Source of the DNA: Alkalihalophilus marmarensis DSM 21297
GTDB taxonomy: Bacteria; Bacillota; Bacilli; Bacillales; Bacillaceae_D
Reading direction: 5' to 3'
Assembly: GCF_000474275.2 (NCBI RefSeq)
Contig: NZ_ATAE01000027.1
Span: forward strand, 1-43,433
DNA: 43,433 nucleotides
Shown: positions 20,241 through 29,781 of the stretch, one piece after another
How positions within the stretch are numbered: the first letter of the stretch is position 1
Layout: each line of letters starts with the position of its first letter
Program-made: the position numbers and the translations under genes
Notes under the pieces: model-generated
Seen by the model: only the letters and a program-made list of their open reading frames with translations
The model's database searches: none
What the model was told of the DNA's origin: nothing

Positions 20241-21392
20241 TTAATTACGTAACGAGTGGATAAACTTTCTCGTCTCACGATCTACTTCTTTAATCACATC
20301 AAGTGTCGGGTGATTAATTTTTTCGTGCCGCTCTAGAGCTTGTTCAATCTGATCTTCTATGTCTAGAAATGTAATTTTACCATCTAGAAAGGCAGCTACT
20401 GCTTCTTCATTTGCAGCATTTAAAACCGTTGGCATCGTCCCGCCGATTCTTCCCGCTTCATAAGCAAACTTCATGCAGCGATAACGTTCTGTATCTAGTT
20501 TGGAAAAGTTCAGCGTTCCAATCTCCCACAGATTTAATTGTTCACTGTTAGAAGCTTCTAGTCGGTTTGGGTAGGTCAGCGCATATTGAATGGGCACTTT
20601 CATATCTGGTGTCCCTAGCTGGGCAATGACGCTTCTATCAACAAACTCAACCATTGAATGAATAATGCTTTCTTTATGAAGGACTACATCAATATTGTCG
20701 TAAGCAATATCAAACAGCCAGTGCGCCTCAATGACTTCTAGCCCTTTATTCATCATGGTTGCCGAATCAATGGTAATCTTAGCTCCCATTGACCAATTAG
20801 GGTGATTAAGAGCTTCCTCTACTGTCACTCCATTAAGCTCGTCTCTTGTTTTGTCACGGAAACTTCCGCCTGAGGCCGTTAAAATAAGACGATCAATCTC
20901 TGATGAACTCTCACCATTTAATGCTTGAAAAATAGCTGAATGCTCACTATCAACTGGTAAGAGAGGCACCTCATGTTTTTTGGCCGCATCTGTTACAATA
21001 TGTCCTGCTGTGACTAATGTCTCTTTATTTGCAATCGCAATTGTCTTACCTGCTTCGATTGCTTTTAATGTAGGAGCGAGCCCTACACTGCCTATCACTG
21101 CATTGACTAAAATATCTGCTTCGTTATTGGCAGCTACTTCAATCAATCCTTCTTCACCATATACGACTTTAATCTCATCAGATATTTGATGCTGTAGTTT
21201 TTGTGCATCCTCTTTTGTCATTACAGAGACAATCGATGGTTTAAACATATTGATTTGATCGAGCGCAAGGTTTATGTTACGCCCAACAGACATCGCAATA
21301 AGTGAAAATTGATCAGAATGGTGTTTGATCACATCAAGAGTTTGTGTTCCTATAGAACCTGTTGCACCTAATAAACTAATCTTCTTCAACAT
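20241..21392 (-). CDS. dxr: 1-deoxy-D-xylulose 5-phosphate reductoisomerase
   Basis: Dxr (IspC) is the second enzyme of the MEP isoprenoid pathway and is NADPH-dependent. The 383-residue chain opens with the nucleotide-binding LLGATGSIG (7-15). The metal and substrate site is in [13 protein letters not shown], with [10 protein letters not shown] and [19 protein letters not shown] further on. The start is either ATG at 21392 or the adjacent TTG at 21389, since AGGTGAG lies very close to the ATG; I list the ATG. The neighbours uppS and cdsA also serve lipid-linked precursors. The gap to rasP is only 20 bases. Confidence 0.97.
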   Translation of the reverse strand: MLKKISLLGATGSIGTQTLDVIKHHSDQFSLIAMSVGRNINLALDQINMFKPSIVSVMTKEDAQKLQHQISDEIKVVYGEEGLIEVAANNEADILVNAVIGSVGLAPTLKAIEAGKTIAIANKETLVTAGHIVTDAAKKHEVPLLPVDSEHSAIFQALNGESSSEIDRLILTASGGSFRDKTRDELNGVTVEEALNHPNWSMGAKITIDSATMMNKGLEVIEAHWLFDIAYDNIDVVLHKESIIHSMVEFVDRSVIAQLGTPDMKVPIQYALTYPNRLEASNSEQLNLWEIGTLNFSKLDTERYRCMKFAYEAGRIGGTMPTVLNAANEEAVAAFLDGKITFLDIEDQIEQALERHEKINHPTLDVIKEVDRETRKFIHSLRN

Positions 21393-21448
21393 ACTCACCT
21401 ACTATCTAAATTATCACCATTCTTTTTCCTATGTATATCATAAAGATG

Positions 21449-22246
21449 TTAAATCAGCTGCAGTAAATGCAAAATAGGCATCACATAAATCAAGCTGTCA
21501 AAACGGTCTAGGATCCCGCCATGTCCAGGCAGCACGTTTCCTGAGTCTTTTACAGCGTAATGTCTTTTAAGTGCTGATTCAACTAAGTCGCCAAGCTGTC
21601 CAAAGGTAGAGGCGATTAAAATAATGAATAATGCTGTTAAATAGTTAGGGAAGATTGGGAAAAAGCTGTAAAAAACAGAGCCTATCACGAGCGCTGTAAG
21701 GATTCCGCCAATGGACCCCTCTATCGTCTTTTTAGGGCTAATATCAGGCCAAAGTTTATGCTTCCCAAAAGACCTTCCCGCAAAGTAGGCACCAGAATCT
21801 GTTGCCCAAATAATAAATAATACAAAGAATACTAAATGCATTCCAATATCCGGAATATCACGTGTCAAAATTAGAAAGTGAAAGCCAAACCCTACATAAA
21901 CCGATGATAAGATGACAAAGCCAACCTCGTCAAATGTAAAGCTGTTTTTCGTTAAGACCGTAAACATTAATAGGACTAAAATTAAGAATATAAACGTTTC
22001 TACTTTTGTGTATGTAATTGGAATTAATTGATCAAACCAAGATGTAGGCACAAGCAACAGCCACATTGAGGCAAGACTAACTAATCCCATTAAAGATAAA
22101 GGTGCAATTTTTTTCATTTTTAAGAGTTCTACCATTGCCACTGAGGCGACGAGAGAAATGAAGATAGAAAAAAACCAACCTCCGAGAATGACCATGCTAA
22201 GAAAAACGATCGCACCAATCACACCCGTAATTATTCTTTGCTTCAT
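21449..22246 (-). CDS. cdsA: Phosphatidate cytidylyltransferase (CDP-diglyceride synthase)
   Basis: CdsA is a membrane enzyme that makes CDP-diacylglycerol from phosphatidate and CTP, the branch point of phospholipid synthesis. The 265-residue chain has about seven or eight hydrophobic helices. The C-terminal signature SALKRHYAVKDSG, followed by LPGHGGILDRFDSL, is diagnostic. The middle motif DSGAYFAGRSFGKHKL is also present. The ATG at 22246 follows GGGGGG at about eight bases. It is 15 bases behind uppS, so the two are very likely co-transcribed. Confidence 0.97.
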   Translation of the reverse strand: MKQRIITGVIGAIVFLSMVILGGWFFSIFISLVASVAMVELLKMKKIAPLSLMGLVSLASMWLLLVPTSWFDQLIPITYTKVETFIFLILVLLMFTVLTKNSFTFDEVGFVILSSVYVGFGFHFLILTRDIPDIGMHLVFFVLFIIWATDSGAYFAGRSFGKHKLWPDISPKKTIEGSIGGILTALVIGSVFYSFFPIFPNYLTALFIILIASTFGQLGDLVESALKRHYAVKDSGNVLPGHGGILDRFDSLIYVMPILHLLQLI

Positions 22247-22261
22247 TTAATACGCCCCCCT

Positions 22262-23035
22262 CTAAACTCCTCCAAAACGCCTTGCTCTCTTTTGATATAC
22301 AGAAACGGCTTCTGTAAAATGTTCTTCATTAAAATCAGGCCACAGGACATCGGTAAACCAGAATTCACTATAGGCAACCTGCCAAAGCATAAAATTGCTC
22401 AATCTAATTTCACCGCTTGTCCGAATTAATAAATCCGGATCTTTTAAATCTGCTGTCATAAGGTTTGATTCAATGACCTTCTCGTCAATATCACTTGGCT
22501 TTAGCTCGCCCTTTTCTACTTTCAGGGCAATCTCTTTCATTGCTTCTACCATTTCAAAACGACTCCCGTAGTTGAGAGCAAAATTTAAAATAAGGCCTGT
22601 ATTGTCTTTCGTTTCATGTACTGCTTTATTAACAGCACGCAGCGTATGTTCAGGAAGGTGATCAAGACTTCCCATTAAACGCACCTTCACGTTTTCTTCC
22701 ATAAGCTTAGGAAGCTCCATGCCTAAAAAGCGTTCTGGCAGCTTCATTAAATAATCTACTTCCGTTTTAGGACGCTTCCAGTTTTCTGTTGAAAATGCGT
22801 ATAATGTCAAGACTTCAACACCTAATTCATTGGCCCGACGAACAATTTTGTTTACTACTTTCATTCCTTCACGGTGTCCAGCAATTCTAGGAAGTCCTTT
22901 TTGCTTTGCCCAACGGCCATTTCCGTCCATAATAATGGCTACATGCCTAGGAACGGCAGCCGGGTCTAATTCTAATTCACCGTCTGTTTTTGTAGGTGTA
23001 AGGTTTGATTTCCATTTCGAAAATTTTTCCAGCAT
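22262..23035 (-). CDS. uppS: Undecaprenyl diphosphate synthase
   Basis: UppS is a cis-prenyltransferase that makes the C55 lipid carrier for peptidoglycan and teichoic acid. The 257-residue chain has VAIIMDGNGRWAKQKG, with catalytic Asp37, then AGHREGMKVV, TLYAFSTENWKRP, and the C-terminal IRTSGEIRLSNFMLWQ and EFWFTDVLWPDF motifs. The ATG at 23035 follows GGAGGG by about eight bases. It follows the frr terminator and begins the uppS-cdsA-dxr-rasP group. Confidence 0.98.
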   Translation of the reverse strand: MLEKFSKWKSNLTPTKTDGELELDPAAVPRHVAIIMDGNGRWAKQKGLPRIAGHREGMKVVNKIVRRANELGVEVLTLYAFSTENWKRPKTEVDYLMKLPERFLGMELPKLMEENVKVRLMGSLDHLPEHTLRAVNKAVHETKDNTGLILNFALNYGSRFEMVEAMKEIALKVEKGELKPSDIDEKVIESNLMTADLKDPDLLIRTSGEIRLSNFMLWQVAYSEFWFTDVLWPDFNEEHFTEAVSVYQKRARRFGGV

Positions 23036-23127
23036 TCAAATGCCCTCCATCTAAATTGAAGCAGGTTAAGCTCTTACCAGCATATCCTAATCACAGCTAG
23101 CTCATAACTATACTAATAAGAACGTGT

Positions 23128-23153
23128 AAAAAACCCCCTATAAAATAAGAGGG
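23128..23153 (-). terminator. Intrinsic terminator of frr
   Basis: ACCCTCT and AGGGGGT form a 7-bp stem with one G-U pair and an A/T loop on the minus strand, followed by six T. It separates frr from uppS. No convincing promoter was found in the rest of this 151-base gap. Confidence 0.75.
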
Positions 23154-23186
23154 TCTTATACATCATCTATTTTACCTTGAAACTGC

Positions 23187-23744
23187 TTAGACTTCCATGA
23201 TTTCTTTTTCTTTCTTATCTGCCACTGCATCAATATCAGAAATATGTTTATCTGTCAGCTTTTGAACATCATCTGTATAACGGCGAAGTTCATCTTCTGT
23301 CATTTCCCCGTCTTTTTGCAGCTTCTTCAAGTCATCATTCACATCACGACGAACATTACGAACAGCTACTTTTCCTTCTTCTGCTGACTTTTTAACCAAC
23401 TTTACCAGTTCGCGACGGCGTTCTTCCGTTAATGGAGGAATCGCAATACGGATAACTGTACCATCATTTGAAGGTGTTAAGCCTAGGTCTGCTTTTTGAA
23501 TCGCACGCTCAATATCATTCATTGAAGTTTTATCAAATGGTTGAATCATTAACAAGCGAGCTTCAGGTACAGTAATAGTAGCTAGTTGGTTTAGTGGTGT
23601 TTCTGCACCATAATACTCAACTGTTACACGATCTAGAAGAGCAGGGTTCGCACGTCCGGCACGAAGCTTTGCTAATTCACGGTTTAATGATTCAATTGCT
23701 TTGGTCATACGCTCTTTTGCATCTTGCATAATTTCTGCTGACAT
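23187..23744 (-). CDS. frr: Ribosome recycling factor
   Basis: RRF splits the post-termination ribosome together with EF-G. The 185-residue length is standard. The segments [37 protein letters not shown] and [16 protein letters not shown] are diagnostic; the last third is charged helix of domain I. The ATG at 23744 overlaps the pyrH stop as TAATG, with GGGGGAA nine bases upstream, so it is probably translationally coupled to pyrH. Confidence 0.98.
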   Translation of the reverse strand: MSAEIMQDAKERMTKAIESLNRELAKLRAGRANPALLDRVTVEYYGAETPLNQLATITVPEARLLMIQPFDKTSMNDIERAIQKADLGLTPSNDGTVIRIAIPPLTEERRRELVKLVKKSAEEGKVAVRNVRRDVNDDLKKLQKDGEMTEDELRRYTDDVQKLTDKHISDIDAVADKKEKEIMEV

Positions 23745-24463
23745 TATGAGTTCCCCCTTACAATAGTTCCGATTTTTTCACCGAGTACGGCCTTCTTAAT
23801 ATTGCCCTCTTCCATAATAGAGAAGACTACAAGTGGAATATTGTTATCCATGCATAAAGATGATGCTGTTGTATCCATCACCGCTAAGCCCTCTTTTAAA
23901 ACATCCATATAAGAAATACTTGAATATTTTTTAGCATTTTCATCTACAGAAGGGTCTGCACTGTATACCCCGTCTACATTATTTTTAGCCATAAGAATAA
24001 CTTCTGCTTCAATTTCCGCAGCACGAAGAGCAGCTGTTGTATCTGTAGAGAAGTATGGGTTGCCAGTTCCTGCAGCAAAAATAACTACACGTTTTTTCTC
24101 TAAATGACGAATCGCTTTACGGCGAATATACGGTTCAGCTACCTGTCTCATTTCAATAGAAGTTTGAACACGCGACTCAACACCAATATCCTCTAAACTA
24201 TCCTGAAGAGCTAATGAGTTCATTACTGTCGCAAGCATTCCCATATAATCAGCTGTAGCACGGTCCATGCCCTTAGCACTTCCAGCCATTCCACGCCAGA
24301 TGTTTCCACCGCCGACAACGACAGCGACTTCTACATCAAGCTCAATAATTTCTTTTACTTGCTTAGCTACAGATTGGATGACTGTGGGGTCAATTCCATA
24401 TCCTAATTCTCCTGCTAATGCTTCCCCGCTTAGCTTTAATACAACTCGATTAAATTTTTGCAT
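23744..24463 (-). CDS. pyrH: UMP kinase
   Basis: Uridylate kinase phosphorylates UMP to UDP and is typically feedback-regulated by UTP and GTP. The 239-residue chain has the amino-acid-kinase fold, with [10 protein letters not shown] near the N-terminus, [11 protein letters not shown] for the phosphate-binding loop, and [22 protein letters not shown] chose the ATG at 24463, four bases after GGAGGTTGTC; the in-frame start at 24481 lies before the ribosome site. The gap to tsf holds a terminator, and the gene overlaps frr by one base. Confidence 0.97.
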   Translation of the reverse strand: MQKFNRVVLKLSGEALAGELGYGIDPTVIQSVAKQVKEIIELDVEVAVVVGGGNIWRGMAGSAKGMDRATADYMGMLATVMNSLALQDSLEDIGVESRVQTSIEMRQVAEPYIRRKAIRHLEKKRVVIFAAGTGNPYFSTDTTAALRAAEIEAEVILMAKNNVDGVYSADPSVDENAKKYSSISYMDVLKEGLAVMDTTASSLCMDNNIPLVVFSIMEEGNIKKAVLGEKIGTIVRGNS

Positions 24464-24604
24464 GACAACCTCCATCAACACAAGACGTGTAGACTTTTCT
24501 TTTACTTAAACACTCGTTTTAATACTCAATAAAAGATTTCAGGCATGATTTTGCCAATCTATTTTATGGACATTATTAAATATACCATTACTTACAACCT
24601 CTTG

Positions 24605-24628
24605 AAAAAAGGGACACAGTGTGCCCCC
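24605..24628 (-). terminator. Possible terminator of tsf
   Basis: A GGG-C-ACA stem with TGT-CCC and one bulged base is followed by six T on the minus strand, 12 bases after the tsf stop. The stem is short, so read-through into pyrH is likely. Confidence 0.55.
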
Positions 24629-24639
24629 TCTTAGCTGGA

Positions 24640-25524
24640 TTACTTTTTAACTTGTGACATAACCTCTTCTGCGAAGTTATCTTCACGCTTCTCCATACCT
24701 TCTCCAACTTCATAACGGATGAATGATTTAACAGAAGCATTTTTGTTTTGTACATATTTACCTACTTTTTGATCGCCATCTTTAACGAAAGGCTGATCAA
24801 GCAAACAAACTTGCTCGAAGTATTTGCTTAGGCGGCCTTCAACCATTTTTTCTACAATGTTCTCTGGCTTACCTTCGTTTAATGCTTGCTGCTTTAATAC
24901 TTCACGCTCACGGTTAACTTCTTCTTGTGATACTTCATCACGAGAAACGTACGTAGGGTTGATAGCAGCTACGTGCATAGAGATATCTTTTGCAAGATCA
25001 GCATCAGTTGAGTCTCCTACTACAGAAAGAACTCCGATACGACCTCCCATGTGCAGGTACTCACCAAATACGTCAGCATCTGTTTTCTCAACTACTTCAA
25101 AGCGGCGAAGAGAGATCTTCTCACCAATTTTAGCGATTGACGCATTGATGTACTCTTGTACAGTTTGGCCTTCACCTTTGAAAGGTTGACCCATTGCTTC
25201 TTCAACAGAAGCCGGAGTTTGAGTCAATACGTGATCAGCTAATTCTTGAACTAACTTTTGGAAGTTTTCGTTTTTAGCAACGAAATCTGTCTCAGAGTTA
25301 ACTTCAACGATTACTGCTTTATTTCCTTCAGCTTTAACTACTGTAAGACCTTCTGCAGCTACACGATCTGCTTTTTTAGCAGCTTTTGCAATACCTTTTT
25401 CACGAAGTAGGTCAATTGCTTTTTCCATATCTCCATCTACTTCTGTTAAAGCTTTCTTACAATCCATCATACCTGCGCCTGTTTTTTCACGTAATTCTTT
25501 TACCATTGCTGCTGTTACTGCCAT
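24640..25524 (-). CDS. tsf: Elongation factor Ts
   Basis: EF-Ts exchanges GDP for GTP on EF-Tu. The 294-residue chain opens with a UBA-like N-terminal domain ending in [12 protein letters not shown], then has the EF-Tu contact motif [12 protein letters not shown]. Dimerisation and core domains follow, with [21 protein letters not shown]-type segments kept (it reads [14 protein letters not shown]). The ATG at 25524 follows AAGGAGG. It is the second gene after rpsB, behind the rpsB terminator, as in other bacilli. Confidence 0.98.
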   Translation of the reverse strand: MAVTAAMVKELREKTGAGMMDCKKALTEVDGDMEKAIDLLREKGIAKAAKKADRVAAEGLTVVKAEGNKAVIVEVNSETDFVAKNENFQKLVQELADHVLTQTPASVEEAMGQPFKGEGQTVQEYINASIAKIGEKISLRRFEVVEKTDADVFGEYLHMGGRIGVLSVVGDSTDADLAKDISMHVAAINPTYVSRDEVSQEEVNREREVLKQQALNEGKPENIVEKMVEGRLSKYFEQVCLLDQPFVKDGDQKVGKYVQNKNASVKSFIRYEVGEGMEKREDNFAEEVMSQVKK

Positions 25525-25617
25525 GTCAAAACGCCTCCTTAAATTGTCAGTATGTCACACATGCCAAGAGAACAAACATCAAAGCTTGTCCTTATGTATG
25601 TCATGTTCTTATTTCGT

Positions 25618-25652
25618 AAAAAAAAGTGGCAAAGGGTCATCCCCTTCACCAC
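25618..25652 (-). terminator. Intrinsic terminator of rpsB
   Basis: GTGG/CCAC and AAGGG/CCCTT form a two-part stem separated by a 2x2 internal loop, followed by eight T on the minus strand. It lies 20 bases after the rpsB stop and may tune the rpsB:tsf ratio by partial termination. Confidence 0.8.
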
Positions 25653-25671
25653 CCTTTTTGATCAAATGAAA

Positions 25672-26394
25672 TTAAGCAGTAGTTGTTTCTTCAGCAACTA
25701 CTTCTTCTTCCTCACCTGAAGTAGCTTCGATCACTGCATCCGCCATTTTACCAGTAAGAAGTTTTACTGCACGAATTGCATCATCGTTACCAGGGATTAC
25801 ATAGTCAATTTCATCTGGATCACAGTTCGTATCTACAATCGCAACAATTGGGATATTCAGCTTGTGAGCTTCCGCAATTGCAATGCGCTCTTTACGTGGG
25901 TCGATAACGAATAGTGCATCTGGAATTCCTTGCATGTCTTTAATACCGCCTAAGAACTTTTCAAGACGATCCATTTCTTTCTTAAGAAGAATTACTTCTT
26001 TCTTAGGAAGAACATCAAACGTGCCGTCTTCTTGCATCTTCTCTAGATTCTTAAGACGAGTAATACGTTTTTGGATTGTTTCAAAGTTAGTAAGAGTACC
26101 ACCTAACCAACGTTGGTTGATGTAGTACATGCCACAACGCTCAGCTTCTTCTTTCACTGAGTCTTGAGCTTGTTTTTTAGTACCAACGAAAAGGATTTTT
26201 CCTCCGTCAGCTGCTAAGTCGCGTACAAAGTTGTACGCTTGCTCAACTTTTTTCACTGTCTTTTGAAGATCAATGATATAAATTCCGTTACGTTCTGTGA
26301 AGATGTAGCGATCCATTTTTGGGTTCCAGCGACGAGTCTGGTGACCGAAGTGTACCCCAGCTTCTAGTAATTGTTTCATGGAGATTACTGCCAC
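25672..26394 (-). CDS. rpsB: 30S ribosomal protein S2
   Basis: S2 is a late-assembling small-subunit protein. The chain has 240 residues, with [20 protein letters not shown], the [12 protein letters not shown] segment, [14 protein letters not shown] and [15 protein letters not shown] Glu-rich tail ends the protein. The start is GTG at 26394, after AAGGAGGTG; the first residues [13 protein letters not shown] match S2 of bacilli. The frame stays open upstream to 26505 through the untranslated leader, but this part does not resemble S2 and crosses the ribosome site, so I left it out. Confidence 0.97.
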   Translation of the reverse strand: MAVISMKQLLEAGVHFGHQTRRWNPKMDRYIFTERNGIYIIDLQKTVKKVEQAYNFVRDLAADGGKILFVGTKKQAQDSVKEEAERCGMYYINQRWLGGTLTNFETIQKRITRLKNLEKMQEDGTFDVLPKKEVILLKKEMDRLEKFLGGIKDMQGIPDALFVIDPRKERIAIAEAHKLNIPIVAIVDTNCDPDEIDYVIPGNDDAIRAVKLLTGKMADAVIEATSGEEEEVVAEETTTA

Positions 26395-26513
26395 ATCAAA
26401 CACCTCCTTCAATAAATGGTTTTTTTGTCCTCCGCTCTCATCATCTTTAAACGAGACTGCAAATGCAGCACCAACGCTTAAATTAGAGGCGTGTGTGATT
26501 AACACCGTGGATT
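26395..26513 (-). promoter_or_regulatory. rpsB 5' leader
   Basis: About 110 transcribed bases lie between the rpsB promoter and its GTG. They contain short complementary segments, for example CACACGC with GCGTTGGTG, and a TGCA repeat in CTGCATTTGCAG. A ribosomal-protein autoregulatory leader is possible, but I cannot fold it here. Confidence 0.35.
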
Positions 26514-26542
26514 AATATACCACATCCAATGCCTTGTTGCAA
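26514..26542 (-). promoter_or_regulatory. Sigma-A promoter of rpsB
   Basis: The minus strand reads TTGCAA (26542-26537), a 17-base spacer ending in TGTGG, then TATATT (26519-26514). Spacing and boxes are good. It lies just behind swrB, which has no clear terminator, so rpsB may also receive flagellar-operon read-through. Confidence 0.8.
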
Positions 26543-26557
26543 GTTATTCCAACTTTT

Positions 26558-27124
26558 TTAGCGATAAAATTTCAAAATAAGTTCTACTTCCCCTTTGCCT
26601 AATTGAAGTTGTTTGGCAATTTGTTCGGCAGTTAGCCCTCTTTTTGACAGCATCAATACATTTGCCGTGTCAGACTGCTCAAAAATCGCTGCTGATTCTT
26701 CATTAGATGAAGGTGAAGGTGGAAGATAGTCTTTGTATTTTCCGTCTAGGAACGGATCTTTTTCCTGCTCAGTATTTACAGGCTTCTTAATTTGAGGGTG
26801 ATCATCCCGGCTTTTAAATGTTTCCCCATCCCTTTTATCTTGCTGAAGAGAGGTTGACTGACCTTGCTCGTTTTTTTCCCCTTTGCTTTTGTTTCCCCCA
26901 GGAGAAGACGCCTCTTTTAACTGCTTTATTTCATGCAGCAGCCGTTCATTCTCTTCTTTCATCTCAGAAGTGTAGGCAAAAAGTAAATCCTCTATTTCCC
27001 TTTTTACTTTTTCATTGTCAGTATGACCAGAAGGTGGCCCAACGCTTATTTTTTTGGCTAATGTCATCATCCACAGGATCGTTAAGCCGTGCAGCAGCAA
27101 GCTGATCGTTAATATATATACCAT
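26558..27124 (-). CDS. swrB: SwrB-like membrane-anchored protein
   Basis: In B. subtilis, SwrB is a bitopic protein needed for full flagellar assembly and swarming; it promotes activation of the type III export apparatus. Here the 188-residue chain has one N-terminal membrane helix (about 2-22), a coiled-coil-prone charged region (about 35-70), a Lys/Gln/Glu-rich linker, and a C-terminal helical motif LSKRGLTAEQIAKQLQLGKG. This motif, ending in EVELILKFYR, resembles the conserved SwrB tail. The position between the sigD cluster and rpsB is the same as in B. subtilis. The ATG at 27124 has GGAAAGG about eight bases upstream. The linker has diverged, so the name rests on tail, topology and position. 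Confidence 0.7.
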   Translation of the reverse strand: MVYILTISLLLHGLTILWMMTLAKKISVGPPSGHTDNEKVKREIEDLLFAYTSEMKEENERLLHEIKQLKEASSPGGNKSKGEKNEQGQSTSLQQDKRDGETFKSRDDHPQIKKPVNTEQEKDPFLDGKYKDYLPPSPSSNEESAAIFEQSDTANVLMLSKRGLTAEQIAKQLQLGKGEVELILKFYR

Positions 27125-27179
27125 CTAGAACCTTTCCTTTCATTTACATGAAGACAAAACAGCATGATCGATAGAATGG

Positions 27180-27515
27180 TCAACCCGAAAAATCAATAAA
27201 TTTCCCTTTATAAGGATGAGAATTATTTGGCTCAACCTCATCACTTTGGTTGTTTGCAACTTTTTGATTATGATCATTTTCATTATTCTTCTTTTTCTTA
27301 TCTTTATTGCTTTGATCTCGCTCTTTTTGAAGTTTACTTTTCTCTGACTCCTGTGTTTTCGTTACTTGCTTACGCTTTAAACGATCTTCCGCTTCTAGCT
27401 GTTGACCGATAATTTCCTGAGAAACTTGGCCTCTTTGCTGCATTTGTTCTTGAAGTTTTCCTGTCTTTTGAGATTGCGGAAAGGAACCTTGTACTTCAAT
27501 AGGCTTTATACTCAT
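27180..27515 (-). CDS. Small charged hypothetical protein next to the DUF342 gene
   Basis: I do not recognise a named family. The 111-residue protein has no membrane segment. It begins MSIKPIEVQGSFPQSQKTGK, has a long stretch dominated by Gln, Lys, Glu and Asn (about 20-90) that should be helical or disordered, and ends in a distinct HPYKGKFIDFSG. The hydrophilic middle with defined ends looks like a scaffold or adaptor. The ATG at 27515 follows AAGGAGATGA, a good ribosome site. It lies 12 bases after the DUF342 gene, within the flagellar operon, so a motility-related role is a guess from context. Confidence 0.75.
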   Translation of the reverse strand: MSIKPIEVQGSFPQSQKTGKLQEQMQQRGQVSQEIIGQQLEAEDRLKRKQVTKTQESEKSKLQKERDQSNKDKKKKNNENDHNQKVANNQSDEVEPNNSHPYKGKFIDFSG

Positions 27516-27527
27516 GTCGTCATCTCC

Positions 27528-28907
27528 TTAAAGACTTGCAATCGTAATCTCACGATCTATTAAAGAAATTCTAGCATATTGATGCGGAGCTACAAGCTTT
27601 CTGCGGTACTTACCAAAATGAATATCGACATTCGGATAGATTGTCTGCTGCACATATACGGCTCCCTGCCGCTGCCTTTCTTCTGAAACTCCATAAGATT
27701 CAAGCTCGTCAGTTGATTGATCTAATAATTCTTTAGCAGCTCTAAAGGAATGCTGAACTCTAAGCATTAAGATCTTCTCTTTTCCGGCAAGAGGCTTGGT
27801 TTTATGCTTGTCCATATACACTTTTAGCAGTTTACCTAGTTTCACCAACTCGTCTTGGGCCTTTTTTTGATTACTCTCAGCTGCTTTCTGCTTATTCATA
27901 AGCCGTGCATTCATTCCTATATACAGCGAGGTTTTTGTCTGCATCGCATTGCCTATCGTTTTAGCCCGGATCTCTTCTCCTGCAGATACCGTTCCTCCGA
28001 CAATATTTCCTTTTCCCTTTGTACAGATAATGGACCTGCCGGCAATACTTGAGCTGTGCAAAATGGCTTGAGTGACTTCTATCGTTCCATCAGCTTCTAC
28101 TTCCCCTTCATTGATAAAAGTAGTTTGTATATCCTGCCCAGCTTTAAGAAAACTTTTATGCTGCCCGACAATTCCTGCTCCTACATAGATCGAGCCCCCT
28201 GCAAGAAGGCGTGCTCCCTCTACTGTTCCTCTTACTCTTATATCTCCATCAGCTTGTACACTAAACCCAGTTGGTACATTTCCATTTATGATAACGTTAC
28301 CAACAAAGGTGATGTTTCCAATTTTCATGTCAACATCACCTTTGACTTCAAATATAGGATACACGTGAACTTGCTTCTCGCTCATACTGACTTGACCATT
28401 TATTAAAGAATAGACCGCTTGTTCTGTCTCATCCACACGAGTATTTTTACCCTTACGTAAAACAAAGTCTCTGCCAGGAACTGCTTTTAGCTCTTCACCA
28501 AAAATGTTCACTCCATTGACCCCGTCTGTTGCTGCTATTTTACAAGCGATCTTCTCTCCCGATGTCACTGACTCAATATCGATAACATCACGCAGGTTGA
28601 CTGTCCCTAAGCCATCATCATTTGTGGTCTCATATGAATGGAAAAGTGCTTTTAAATAGGCATGATTTCCATTCACAGCCGGACGCCCTGCTGCAACTTT
28701 TAGAGGAGATGTTACCGTTTCCCCATTTATAAGTAATAGGAGGGACTCTTCAATCAGACCATGGGTAACACCGTACTCTTTTAACCATTCCTCTAACTCG
28801 TCTCTAGTGAGATGATCCTCTTCATTTCTTTCTTTTGTTTGGATCAAGTGCGCCTGCATTTTATCGGTTGAGACGTCTATTTTAAAATAATCATCCATTT
28901 CTAACAT
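27528..28907 (-). CDS. DUF342/FapA-family polymer-forming protein
   Basis: The 459-residue protein belongs to the DUF342 family, called FapA after a polar flagellar assembly factor of Vibrio. The N-terminal helical region (1-about 150) is followed by a right-handed beta-helix-like block, visible as repeated short strands such as GDVDMKIGNITFVGNVIING and GDIRVRGTVEGARLLAGGSI. A coiled-coil region and a short beta tail follow. I chose the ATG at 28907, which has GGGGGCGGG before it; an ATG at 28937 (ten codons longer) has no ribosome site. It directly follows sigD, a place empty in B. subtilis, so it is probably co-regulated with motility genes. Confidence 0.82.
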   Translation of the reverse strand: MLEMDDYFKIDVSTDKMQAHLIQTKERNEEDHLTRDELEEWLKEYGVTHGLIEESLLLLINGETVTSPLKVAAGRPAVNGNHAYLKALFHSYETTNDDGLGTVNLRDVIDIESVTSGEKIACKIAATDGVNGVNIFGEELKAVPGRDFVLRKGKNTRVDETEQAVYSLINGQVSMSEKQVHVYPIFEVKGDVDMKIGNITFVGNVIINGNVPTGFSVQADGDIRVRGTVEGARLLAGGSIYVGAGIVGQHKSFLKAGQDIQTTFINEGEVEADGTIEVTQAILHSSSIAGRSIICTKGKGNIVGGTVSAGEEIRAKTIGNAMQTKTSLYIGMNARLMNKQKAAESNQKKAQDELVKLGKLLKVYMDKHKTKPLAGKEKILMLRVQHSFRAAKELLDQSTDELESYGVSEERQRQGAVYVQQTIYPNVDIHFGKYRRKLVAPHQYARISLIDREITIASL

Positions 28908-28944
28908 TGACCCGCCCCCAATAACGAGTGATTTCATGTAAGGA

Positions 28945-29721
28945 TTATTTGTTGATGAGCTGATTCATCCTGAAAAGTGCCTTTGAATGAATTTGCGAAA
29001 TTCTTGATGTCGATAAATTTAAAATATGGCCTATTTCAGTTAACGTTAGTTCGTCAAAATAGAATAGACTAATAACCAGCTTTTCATTTTCAGATAGGCG
29101 ATTGATGCCTTTTATTAATTCCTCTTTCACCGCTTCAAACATCAGGCTTTCTTCAGGTGTTTTTGTTTGTTTGTCAACAAGCGTTGCAGAATAAGAGGCA
29201 CTGTTATTTGAGTCGCTTCGGTCGGAATCATTTGTTCGTTCATCGATTGATAGTAAATTAGATAAATAGTGTTCATTCATGATTTGATAGACTTCTTCTT
29301 CAGGCATGTCTAACTTAACTCCAACTTCTTTTGCACTCACATTTCTTCCAAACTCTTGTTCTAATTGCTGGATACATGCTTCTACCCGTTTAATTTTTTC
29401 ACGCATCGACCTCGGAAGCCAATCCTCTTTACGTAAACCATCTATTATCGCACCACGCACACGAAACGATGCGTATGTATCAAATTTGAGATCGCGATTG
29501 GGATTGAACTTTTCTAGCGCATCATATAAACCTAACATTCCATGGCTCGTAAGATCATCTTTTGAGACATTCTTAGGAAGGCCTACAGAGATTCGTTGTA
29601 CATGATAGTTCACAATCGGCATGTATAAACGAATTAATTCATCACAAGCTTCTAAGTCTCGGCTTGTTAACCACTTATCCCAAATTTTCTGATTTTCATT
29701 AGTAGATACACGTGCCATCAT
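28945..29721 (-). CDS. sigD: RNA polymerase sigma factor SigD (flagellar/motility)
   Basis: SigD (FliA/WhiG type) directs late flagellar, chemotaxis and autolysin genes. The 258-residue chain has region 2 with LGLYDALEKFNPNRDLKFDT and YASFRVRGAIIDGLRKEDWL, and a region 3 segment around MREKIKRVEACIQQLEQEFG. Region 4 has LSENEKLVISLFYFDELTLT and an HTH ending in LSTSRISQIHSKAL. The start at 29721 is one of two adjacent ATGs after AGGAGGGA. It lies near the end of the fla/che operon, a position that in B. subtilis makes SigD level depend on transcript completion. Confidence 0.97.
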   Translation of the reverse strand: MMARVSTNENQKIWDKWLTSRDLEACDELIRLYMPIVNYHVQRISVGLPKNVSKDDLTSHGMLGLYDALEKFNPNRDLKFDTYASFRVRGAIIDGLRKEDWLPRSMREKIKRVEACIQQLEQEFGRNVSAKEVGVKLDMPEEEVYQIMNEHYLSNLLSIDERTNDSDRSDSNNSASYSATLVDKQTKTPEESLMFEAVKEELIKGINRLSENEKLVISLFYFDELTLTEIGHILNLSTSRISQIHSKALFRMNQLINK

Positions 29722-29781
29722 TTGTCCCTCCTATCACTACATTCCATTCATCCCAATCAAACTCACTTCGTTAAATGTGTT

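Noticed and set aside
26395-26505. N-terminal extension of S2
   Set aside because: It crosses the ribosome site and does not resemble S2; the open frame is chance continuation through the leader.
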